A program made the translations under genes and the position numbers. A DNA stretch of 5,147 nt from the NCBI GenBank assembly GCA_031255425.1, contig JAIRSN010000096.1, positions 1 to 5,147 on the forward strand, given 5' to 3'. The number at the start of each line of letters is the position of its first letter. Position 1 is the stretch's first letter. A model generated the notes under the pieces. That model was not told where the DNA came from. It did no database searches and worked only from the letters and a program-made list of their open reading frames with translations. Positions 1-5,147 of the stretch are shown piece after piece. This DNA is from Dysgonamonadaceae bacterium. Lineage in GTDB: Bacteria; Bacteroidota; Bacteroidia; Bacteroidales; Azobacteroidaceae.

Positions 1-52
1 TGATTGCAATTGTCCGCTGTGTATCAAACTTATACAAAAAATGATGACGTAA

Positions 53-73
53 CTCTATAGGGGATTTATAGAG
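53..73. repeat. Small inverted repeat upstream of the 25-codon ORF
   Basis: CTCTATA (53-59) and TATAGAG (67-73) are perfect 7-base complements around a 7-base loop. No T-run follows on either strand, so it is not an obvious intrinsic terminator. The right arm overlaps the start of the purine-rich GAGGAAAG (71-78) that would serve as ribosome binding site for the ATG at 81, so in RNA the hairpin could partly mask that site. This role is inference. The stem is short and AT-rich, so weak. Confidence 0.35.
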
Positions 74-80
74 GAAAGAT

Positions 81-158
81 ATGGGAATCGATAACCAAAA
101 AATTGAAATCGACAAGGAAACCGGCGAAGTGGTCATGCGGTTCAAGATGAAACTGTGA
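81..158 (+). CDS. Possible 25-residue small protein, unknown function
   Basis: The ATG at 81 opens a 25-codon frame ending at TGA 156-158. The product begins MGIDNQKIEIDKETGEVV and ends in the basic run RFKMKL. It is hydrophilic, with no signal peptide, membrane segment or Cys. AGGA at 72-75 sits five bases before the ATG, a better Shine-Dalgarno match than the other starts in this window. An in-frame TAG at 69-71 rules out extension to the left. The alternating acidic and hydrophobic pattern (KIEIDKETGEVVMRF) looks like a beta hairpin at the end of a larger protein, so it could instead be a remnant of a decayed gene. I do not recognise it, and an ORF this short can occur by chance. Confidence 0.3.
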   Translation: MGIDNQKIEIDKETGEVVMRFKMKL

Positions 159-260
159 AGATGATATGCATACGACACAGATATTTATGTTTAAACAATA
201 CAAATTTAATCAGACACTGCGTGTCCGCTGCCGCCGGAAATGATTTAAGTATGTAATTTT

Positions 261-291
261 ATTGCAGATACGAAATATTATACTACTTTTG
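261..291 (+). promoter_or_regulatory. Bacteroidota-type promoter of the membrane protein gene
   Basis: TACTTTTG at 284-291 fits the Bacteroidota -7 consensus TAnnTTTG exactly. ATTG at 261-264 matches three of four bases of the -33 TTTG element, and the 19-base spacing is in the usual range. Transcription would start near 298, leaving a leader of about 17 bases before the ATG at 315. The assignment is by consensus only. Confidence 0.6.
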
Positions 292-314
292 CGTTTGAGA
301 AGAATATTCATCTG

Positions 315-1205
315 ATGAAAACATTATTTAAATACCTGTTTCTAACAGTATTTCTTGCAACCGCATTTATCCTGGTTTCGTATATCCTGCCGTATTTTCA
401 TATCCCACAAGGCGCAAACAGCGAAATATTCCCCTCCGGGTGGATCGCGGCGGCGGTCAACAGCGCCTGGATTTGTTTGATTATCCTCTATATCTCCAAA
501 AAAACAGACAAAACAAACGGGGGAGTTATGTTGCGGCTGTCGTTCTCGCTCTTTTTTATCTACGCCTTCCTGCCGCTGGCGGAGGTGTTGCTGTATACGC
601 ACCGGTTTTTTGTGGTTACGAAAACAGATGTTCTCTGGATGATGATTGCAGCGGGCGTGCCGGTGGTGTTGGCAGTGTTGCTGGGCGTATGGCTGTTCCG
701 GAACCGGTTTACGCCGTCGCGCTATTCAAGGAGTCAAAAAAGTTATACGACAGGTAAATGGACGGCTAAGTTGTTCTTTTCCGGACTGCTGTATTTAATC
801 ATCTATTACGCAGTCAATCATTTTTTTGCCTGGCAACTGGAGGAGATCCGGGTTTTTTATACCGGCCGCGCCGAAAGGGCAGGGCTTGTACCCCGGTTGC
901 TGGAGATCTGGCAGACGCAACCGTCCGTTTTTTTGTTTCAATTTGCCAAAGGCGTTGCCTTCGGAATCTTCATTCTGCCGGTGGTAGACCTGTTTAAGAA
1001 CCGTCCCGCCGCGCTGCAAACCGCCGTCATCCTGATCTTCGAAACGGCGGCGCTTCACCTGACGATACAAGGCGTCCTGCTTCCCACGGGCATCCGGACG
1101 GTACACCTGCTGGAAACGGCGGCGACGCTGCTACTGTTTGCCATCGCCGCCGGAAAGCTGTTTAAAGAAACAAAGGGAAACGACTCCAATTACAAATACT
1201 ACTGA
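315..1205 (+). CDS. Polytopic inner-membrane protein, unknown function (about 8 TM)
   Basis: This 296-residue protein is dominated by hydrophobic segments at roughly 7-28, 43-60, 74-94, 107-128, 152-173, 205-227, 235-256 and 264-283, so about eight spans. A basic loop (129-152, rich in Arg, Lys, Ser, Tyr) separates the first four from the last four. The longest other loop, 173-204, begins WQLEEIRVFYTGRAE and is charged and aromatic, which suggests a conserved functional segment. No transporter signature, catalytic motif, Cys pair or nucleotide-binding site is visible, and I cannot assign a family. The tail after 283 is short and polar, ending NYKYY. The ATG at 315 is preferred because it lies just downstream of a good promoter and starts with a Lys followed by a hydrophobic span. 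No clear Shine-Dalgarno is present, as is common in Bacteroidota. The gene converges on the TldD-like gene and overlaps its end by 7 bases, so the two are separate transcription units. Confidence 0.85.
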   Translation: MKTLFKYLFLTVFLATAFILVSYILPYFHIPQGANSEIFPSGWIAAAVNSAWICLIILYISKKTDKTNGGVMLRLSFSLFFIYAFLPLAEVLLYTHRFFVVTKTDVLWMMIAAGVPVVLAVLLGVWLFRNRFTPSRYSRSQKSYTTGKWTAKLFFSGLLYLIIYYAVNHFFAWQLEEIRVFYTGRAERAGLVPRLLEIWQTQPSVFLFQFAKGVAFGIFILPVVDLFKNRPAALQTAVILIFETAALHLTIQGVLLPTGIRTVHLLETAATLLLFAIAAGKLFKETKGNDSNYKYY

Positions 1206-4200
1206 ACCGCGGCGCCGGACTGCACAACGACCGGCGCTTTCTTGAAATGATCCACCCGGTCGCTCAGGATTTCGATGTCCTCAAACAGGATGGCGTCGGG
1301 CGAGATGACCGTCTGCAAAAGACCTCCCACCGGATTGAAGATAAATTCCGTATCGGAAACCGCCACCACCTGCTTGAAGATGTGCGACCCCATATTGTTG
1401 ATGTAGGCAGACCGGATGCGTTTCTCGGACCCGTCGGCGATATTCACCTGATACAGTTCGTTGGGGTAAGCGCAGACGGATCCCGCATCGCGAATGATGT
1501 AGGCGTATTCGTATCCTTCCTGCCTGGCGCGGTCGAACAGTTCCCGTTTCAATTCCTCCCGGCTCTTCATCCGTTTATCCGTCAGGCGGATTACGCCCGG
1601 ACTCACAGACCTGAACCCCATACCGAAGCGGGCGTGTCCATTGGAATGGGGCACTTTCGGCGTAGGGACGCGGTCGCTCAACAAGGTTTTCAGGATGCCG
1701 TCCTCCACCAGGACGGTGCGTGCCGGCGGGACAACGCCCTGCCCGTCGATGGGCGTGTAGCCCAGCAACCGGACGCCGTTATGCTCCGGCGTTCCCGTCA
1801 GGTCTTCGATGGTGATTTCCCTGGCGGTAATCCGTTTCCCGATCATTTCCTCCAGCTTGTTGCCGCCGTAAGCGAACCCGTCGGAGTTGAGCGGTTTCCG
1901 CCGCGCGACCAGCGAAATGTTGTCGTCGAAGAAATTGTATTCAAAAACATTCGAAGCGGCTTCTCCCTCAAACAACACCGGCCCGGAATAAGATTCGGTC
2001 ATCTTCGGGGCGCGGATCAGTTCCGAGAGTTTTCCCGCCGCCAGCCGGCATTGTTCCGACAACTCTTCGACCGGGGGCAATTCATCGGGATTGGCATACG
2101 CATTGCCGAAGTCGTGCACCAGGTCTTCGCCGTCTGCGGTTTTTCCCATAAAATGGGCGACGGTGTAAATAAACGAGAAAGGATACGTAAATTCCGTGCC
2201 TTCCGTGTTGTAAAAATAAATGACGGCTTCAAACAGGACAAGGCTCACCCTTGCGGCCAGGACGTCGGGGCATTCGCGGAAGACGGCGGAGACGTCCTTT
2301 ACGTAGGCTTCGTACTTCGGACGGTCGAAGTCGATCGGCTGCCGGGGCAGGTCCTTCATCCGGACGACGGGCGTTTTGTCCCAATCCGGGAGTTCCAGGT
2401 CTTTTTCCGGGATGTTTAATTGTTTAATTGTCGCGATTTTCTGTTCGTAGGTTTCGGCGGCGTCTTTGTAGATTTCGTCCAATTCTTTCCAGATGGAATT
2501 GCGCAGCGCTTTTTCGTCGTTCTCCAGCGTGGGGGAGGTGGAGAATCCGCCGCCGCCGGAGACATTCCCGTTAAAGTTTTCATCCGTACATTGATAATCG
2601 CCGATCAGCAAGCGCGCGGAAGACATCCGGTTTTGCCGTTCGTTCGAATGAGCCAGGCTGCCGTACGAAGCGGAAACGTTCAGTTCCCGGCTGTCGGTGA
2701 TGCTGTAAGAGATAAAGAACGGGGGTTGCAAGCCGTCCATTTTCAGGTGATTCAGTCCCCGTGTGACTTCTTCCCGGATGGCTTTGAAGATAATTTCCTC
2801 GCCCGTCAGCAGCGTATCGGAAGCGGCAACGGCGGGCTTGGACAGCAGGGGCGGTTGCGTCTGGTTTTTGGGGCGTTTTTGTGTTTCGATCTGCTTGACG
2901 AACAAAGCCGGCGCGACACATGCCACGGGAACGGATCCCGATTCCGCCCCGCAGAAACCGTTAAAAACGGCGTAGCGGTCGCCGCAGGCTTCGATCTGCG
3001 AAAACATCGCCAGCGGCGTTCCCACCATATTCACCCCGCGCACCAACTCGTTGGGACGGCCGTCCGTGTAAATCCGGTAGACGACTAAGGGCGTAATGTT
3101 GAAAGAGTTGGGCGAATAGCGGCTGGTGTTGGTGAATCCGCCGGAGACATCCTTGAAATAATAGGCATATTCCTTCCGTTGGGATTTGGCTTCTTTCCGG
3201 AGTTTTTTGATCAATTCTTCTTCCGAGAATCGCTGCGTACTCTCGACCAGCAGGTTCGATTGCCGGGCGACGGGCGCATTCCCAATGCTGCCCCGTCCGT
3301 GACCGTTGGAGTGGTCGAACCCCGCGATCGGCGTCCGGCTCATCAGGAAGTTTTTGAGAATCCCTTTCTGCACGACATCGAGTTTCCGGGCGGCGATGCC
3401 TTCGTCGTCGAAGGCATACGAACCGATCAGGGGGGTGTTTTGATAATAGTTGAGTGTCGGGTCGAACGAGACGGAAAGGTGTTTCGGCAGCACCTGTTCG
3501 CCGATTTTCTTTTTGAACGTCTGGGCATCCGCTTCCCGTTTCAGGCGCGAGCCTTCGATCCGGTGGCCGAAGATTTCGTGGAAGAACACGCCTGCCGCTT
3601 CCGGAGAGAGAATCGCCGGCCCGGTGAACGATTCCACAACGGGCGCGCGCCGCAATGCCGAAAGCGTATGGCTCATCTCGCGGGCGGCGGCAAGCACTTC
3701 CTCATCGGAAGGCAGTTCGTCGAGCGAAAAGCCGAGCCACGTCCGGCTCAACGGCAAGTACATCCCATCGTCGGCAAGCACATCGCCCCCCAGATAGAGT
3801 TGCACGTTCGTCGTATTTTCCGCTATTTCCCGTCCTTCGGTATCGATGAATATTTTTCTTGCAAGCGAAATGCTGATAAAAGCAACGCCCGACAGAATTT
3901 CATCGTTTTCGTCGAACACGGCGGAGTACTTCCGCACTTTCTCTTCCAGCATTTGGGGGTCGATATTGAAATCCGCCAGCGAGAGGGGTTTTTCATAGTT
4001 CTTCCCGGCGGGTTCCCGGGAGAAGTCGGCAGACTTGTCTTCCTGTTCGACCTTCACCGCCATGTTGGCTTTCACCTGTTCGTAGGTTTGAATACTTTCC
4101 TTGTAGAGTTCGTCCAACGTCAGCCAGATTCTCGTTTTGAGCAAATACTCGTTGTCCTCGGCAGGAATGTAGGCAGTGCCGATGGCGATTCCCGGCGAAC

Positions 4201-4516
4201 CGTCCCAACCGGCGTCCCGTATCTCGTGGGAGTTGTCCAGCGTGTAATCGCCCACCCGCAGGCCGGCGGAAAGCGAGCGCGACGGCACGTTGAACAGGGC
4301 TTTACTCCGCAGGTGCCCCAGTTCCGCCGAAGCGCTGATGCTTTGTTCCTCATCCAAACGGACAAACCCGTAGTAAACGGGAACGGGTTGGTTTTTCAAC
4401 ACTTCGAAATTACGGTTCAGCTCGTCTCTCATCACATTGAATACGGCATCTTGTCCAAAACTCACGAAAGTTCCTGCGAAAAAGAGCAGGGAAGCACAGA
4501 AGAAATTCTTTTTCAT
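1199..4516 (-). CDS. Secreted tandem TldD/PmbA-family metallopeptidase (TldD-TldE-like fusion)
   Basis: The 1105-residue product starts with a signal peptide (KK at 2-3, hydrophobic core about 5-20, likely cleavage near SFGQ at 19-22). The Cys at 7 is not in a lipobox, so a soluble periplasmic or exported protein is expected. Two full TldD/PmbA (peptidase U62) modules follow, about 23-545 and 570-1085, joined by a Pro/Lys/Gln/Thr-rich linker. Module 1 has HEIFGH (313-318), the HExxxH zinc site, and C522 in FCGAESGSVPV, matching the third metal ligand of TldD. Module 2 aligns throughout: IWLTLDELYKE (130-140) with IWKELDEIYKD (675-685), DHSNGHGR (401-408) with PHSNGHAR (956-963), EYAYYFKD (449-456) with EYAYIIRD (1003-1010). 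It has lost every ligand. Standalone relatives are about 450-550 residues, so this is double length. E. coli TldD pairs with inactive TldE to digest unstructured peptides such as the microcin B17 leader. A similar role here is inference and the substrate is unknown. The ATG at 4516 is chosen for the signal peptide and the promoter just upstream. Confidence 0.9.
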   Translation of the reverse strand: MKKNFFCASLLFFAGTFVSFGQDAVFNVMRDELNRNFEVLKNQPVPVYYGFVRLDEEQSISASAELGHLRSKALFNVPSRSLSAGLRVGDYTLDNSHEIRDAGWDGSPGIAIGTAYIPAEDNEYLLKTRIWLTLDELYKESIQTYEQVKANMAVKVEQEDKSADFSREPAGKNYEKPLSLADFNIDPQMLEEKVRKYSAVFDENDEILSGVAFISISLARKIFIDTEGREIAENTTNVQLYLGGDVLADDGMYLPLSRTWLGFSLDELPSDEEVLAAAREMSHTLSALRRAPVVESFTGPAILSPEAAGVFFHEIFGHRIEGSRLKREADAQTFKKKIGEQVLPKHLSVSFDPTLNYYQNTPLIGSYAFDDEGIAARKLDVVQKGILKNFLMSRTPIAGFDHSNGHGRGSIGNAPVARQSNLLVESTQRFSEEELIKKLRKEAKSQRKEYAYYFKDVSGGFTNTSRYSPNSFNITPLVVYRIYTDGRPNELVRGVNMVGTPLAMFSQIEACGDRYAVFNGFCGAESGSVPVACVAPALFVKQIETQKRPKNQTQPPLLSKPAVAASDTLLTGEEIIFKAIREEVTRGLNHLKMDGLQPPFFISYSITDSRELNVSASYGSLAHSNERQNRMSSARLLIGDYQCTDENFNGNVSGGGGFSTSPTLENDEKALRNSIWKELDEIYKDAAETYEQKIATIKQLNIPEKDLELPDWDKTPVVRMKDLPRQPIDFDRPKYEAYVKDVSAVFRECPDVLAARVSLVLFEAVIYFYNTEGTEFTYPFSFIYTVAHFMGKTADGEDLVHDFGNAYANPDELPPVEELSEQCRLAAGKLSELIRAPKMTESYSGPVLFEGEAASNVFEYNFFDDNISLVARRKPLNSDGFAYGGNKLEEMIGKRITAREITIEDLTGTPEHNGVRLLGYTPIDGQGVVPPARTVLVEDGILKTLLSDRVPTPKVPHSNGHARFGMGFRSVSPGVIRLTDKRMKSREELKRELFDRARQEGYEYAYIIRDAGSVCAYPNELYQVNIADGSEKRIRSAYINNMGSHIFKQVVAVSDTEFIFNPVGGLLQTVISPDAILFEDIEILSDRVDHFKKAPVVVQSGAAVQ
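1211..1243 (+). terminator. Possible intrinsic terminator of the membrane protein gene
   Basis: GCGCCGG (1212-1218) and CCGGCGC (1231-1237) form a perfect 7-base GC-only stem with a 12-base loop, which G1211 and T1238 could extend by a wobble pair. It starts six bases after the + strand stop codon and is followed by TTTCTT. The T-run is short and broken and the loop is long, so termination efficiency is uncertain. The element lies inside the last codons of the opposing minus-strand gene. On that strand no T-run follows, so it would act only on + strand transcripts. Confidence 0.4.
1259..2809 (-). other. Module 2: degenerate TldE/PmbA-like half
   Basis: This covers residues about 570-1085. 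Aligning AAGVFFHEIFGH (307-318) with AASNVFEYNFFD (853-864) places E859, Y860 and D864 at the His, Glu and His positions. Aligning FNGFC (518-522) with FNPVG (1060-1064) puts G1064 at the metal-binding Cys. The flanking fold motifs remain well kept: GILKTLLSDR, PHSNGHAR, EYAYIIRD and the closing AILFEDIEIL, which parallels ALFVKQIE. Loss of all ligands with a retained fold is the pattern expected of a non-catalytic partner domain. Its role as an internal TldE is inference. Confidence 0.7.
2882..4450 (-). other. Module 1: catalytically competent TldD-like half
   Basis: This covers residues about 23-545 of the tandem protein. An N-terminal alpha/beta part (about 25-160) ends in a charged helix around residues 130-150. 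A middle part (about 188-290) includes SAVFDEN and IDTEGREI. The C-terminal catalytic part (about 292-545) carries H313, E314 and H318, encoded at 3563-3580, and C522. In characterised TldD proteins the two His and the Cys bind zinc and the Glu is the general base. All four are present, so this half is predicted to be active. Confidence 0.8.
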
Positions 4517-4545
4517 TTTTATGGGATATTTATCAATCTTTTCCG

Positions 4546-4553
4546 CAAAGATA
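4546..4553 (-). promoter_or_regulatory. -7 box of the TldD-like gene
   Basis: On the minus strand these bases read TATCTTTG, an exact TAnnTTTG match. Transcription would start near 4539, giving a leader of about 22 bases before the ATG at 4516. No TTTG lies at the expected 19-21 base distance upstream; the nearest (4566-4569) is only 12 bases away. The -33 half is therefore weak or has been altered, possibly by the mobile element to the right. Confidence 0.5.
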
Positions 4554-4646
4554 CTCGAAAAAATTCAAATTACGGTCGGCTGCGCCGCCACGCGTGGTCG
4601 GAAGAAAAATTTCCCGGCTATTTTTTTGTTTTTCCACTTGATTTAA

Positions 4647-4663
4647 ATACAATTCAGTTGTAT
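4647..4663. repeat. Short inverted repeat in the IS leader
   Basis: ATACAA (4647-4652) and TTGTAT (4658-4663) are perfect complements around TTCAG. The right arm overlaps the proposed -33 element of the transposase promoter. It could be a protein-binding palindrome or a weak hairpin, or simply chance in an AT-rich stretch. Confidence 0.3.
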
Positions 4664-4688
4664 ATCCAATTTATTTTCATTATCTTTG
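4657..4688 (+). promoter_or_regulatory. Bacteroidota-type promoter of the transposase gene
   Basis: TATCTTTG at 4681-4688 is an exact TAnnTTTG box, and GTTG at 4657-4660 matches three of four bases of the -33 TTTG at a 20-base spacing. Transcription would start near 4695, about 15 bases before the ATG at 4710. The region between is AT-rich with no clear Shine-Dalgarno. Confidence 0.55.
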
Positions 4689-4709
4689 AGTATTGACAAT
4701 TAAATAATT

Positions 4710-5147
4710 ATGGCAATATTTAAAGAGCACAAAGCAGGAATAAATGAACTGTTGGGAGTTATCCCCGAAGCATTGTTAAGTCATTTATCAGAAAGTACCA
4801 GAGTAGATTATTATTCAAAAGTTCTGCATGGCAGGAAGCTGTTTTATCTTTTGATGTACGGGATCTTAGAAAATGACAGGTTAAGTCAGCGCACACTGGA
4901 AGATACCTTTAATGATCCTGTCTTTAAGATGCTTTTTAACCTCAAGCAGTCAGAGAGTGTTCGCCGGAGCTCCATATCGGAACGTTTATCTAAAACAGAT
5001 TCCGGTTTTTTCAGGCAGATATATGAATGTATTTATGAACAGTTCTCAGGGATATATTCGTCTGCCGAGAGGGAAAAATATAACCTTATACGTGTAGACA
5101 GTACAATGATAAGTGAGTCATCCTGCCGGTTAAAGGAAGGGCTTGAT
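4710..5147 (+). CDS. IS4-family transposase, N-terminal part (runs off the window)
   Basis: An open frame of 146 codons from the ATG at 4710 reaches the last base without a stop. The product begins MAIFKEHKAGINELLGVIPE. Its N-terminal region, with HGRKLFYLLMYGIL (40-53) and LSQRTLEDTFNDPVF (58-72), is a helical pre-catalytic domain of the kind seen in IS4-type transposases. LIRVDSTMI (126-134) is a beta strand carrying D130 followed by Ser-Thr, the expected first Asp of the DDE triad that cuts and joins DNA with divalent metal. The other two acidic residues and the IS4 YREK signature would lie beyond the window, so the protein is seen for only about a third of the usual length and its intactness cannot be judged. 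No frameshift or stop is seen in the visible part. The start is fixed by the promoter about 20 bases upstream. Confidence 0.85.
   Translation, partial: MAIFKEHKAGINELLGVIPEALLSHLSESTRVDYYSKVLHGRKLFYLLMYGILENDRLSQRTLEDTFNDPVFKMLFNLKQSESVRRSSISERLSKTDSGFFRQIYECIYEQFSGIYSSAEREKYNLIRVDSTMISESSCRLKEGLD

Larger units (their letters stand above)
1..283. other. Left flank without a convincing large gene
   Basis: This stretch holds no long open frame on either strand. Two short frames run in from the left edge on the + strand. One (bases 2-52) would end in a Cys-containing tail, DCNCPLC followed by IKLIQKMMT. The other (3-44) would end IAIVRCVSNLYKK. Either could be the last codons of a gene lying outside the window, and the sequence does not decide between them. 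Next come a small hairpin and a 25-codon ORF, listed separately. Bases 160-260 are mostly A+T rich with a short GC-rich patch at about 220-240 and show nothing I can name. The promoter of the membrane protein gene begins at about 261. Confidence 0.5.
4602..5147 (+). mobile_element. Left part of an IS4-family insertion sequence (cut by the window edge)
   Basis: The element is inferred from its transposase gene and the shift to A+T-rich sequence after about 4601. The exact left end is not resolved: without the right end no terminal inverted repeat or target duplication can be matched. The start given is approximate, and anything from about 4554 to 4656 is possible. The transposase reads away from the TldD-like gene, so the IS lies upstream of that gene in divergent orientation. 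Its base composition differs clearly from the GC-richer peptidase gene, consistent with a recently acquired element. Confidence 0.6.

Noticed and set aside
161..256. 31-codon ORF starting just after the 25-codon ORF, and an 18-codon ORF at 187-243
   Set aside because: Neither has a ribosome binding site. Their compositions are random-looking and they overlap each other in different frames.
2807..2884. Possible frameshift or lost stop between the two TldD modules making this a pseudogene
   Set aside because: The frame is continuous, the linker is plausible, and both modules keep structured motifs with no internal stops. This argues for a functional fusion, although the sequence alone cannot exclude a recent loss of a stop codon.
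1247..3088. Two + strand open frames (1247-2419 and 2420-3088) opposite module 2
   Set aside because: Both are antisense to well-aligned module 2 codons, lack promoters or ribosome binding sites, and their translations look like reverse-strand shadow sequence.
3179..4696. Long + strand open frame (505 codons) opposite the TldD-like gene
   Set aside because: It is antisense to module 1 of a protein with clear family motifs and a signal peptide. Its translation is rich in Phe, Arg, Gly, Pro and His with no recognisable motif, as expected of the reverse strand of a GC-rich gene.
1..5147. CRISPR array, tRNA, rRNA or riboswitch
   Set aside because: No regularly spaced repeats, tRNA-like cloverleaf or rRNA-like sequence was seen in the non-coding stretches, which are short.

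Overview
The window most likely comes from a member of the Bacteroidota, probably order Bacteroidales. Three start regions carry a box fitting the Bacteroidota -7 consensus TAnnTTTG, two of them with a TTG-containing -33 element 19-20 bases upstream. Translation starts are A-rich with little Shine-Dalgarno signal. The proteins also look like Bacteroidota families: a secreted TldD-type metallopeptidase and an IS4-type transposase. Species cannot be named from this sequence.

Layout. Bases 1-283 hold no convincing large gene, only a 25-codon ORF (81-158) with a good ribosome binding site beneath a small hairpin. A clear promoter (261-291) precedes a 296-residue protein with about eight membrane spans (315-1205, + strand) that I cannot assign to a functional family. 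It converges on, and overlaps by 7 bases, the main gene of the window (1199-4516, - strand). A GC-rich hairpin just past the stop codon of the membrane protein may be its terminator and lies inside the last codons of the opposing gene. The intergenic stretch 4517-4709 carries two divergent promoters and a GC-rich patch. From 4710 to the window edge runs the start of an IS4-family transposase, so an insertion sequence continues past the right end.

The most interesting object is the 1105-residue minus-strand protein. It has a signal peptide followed by two complete TldD/PmbA-type modules in tandem. The first keeps the HExxxH motif (residues 313-318) and the metal-binding Cys (C522). The second aligns along its whole length but has Glu, Tyr, Asp and Gly at the four corresponding positions. 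This looks like an active TldD-like half joined to a catalytically dead TldE/PmbA-like half in one exported chain, a built-in version of the TldD-TldE heterodimer.

The genes do not form one operon. The membrane protein and the peptidase are convergent, each with its own promoter, and the IS is a mobile, visibly more A+T-rich neighbour that reads away from the peptidase gene.
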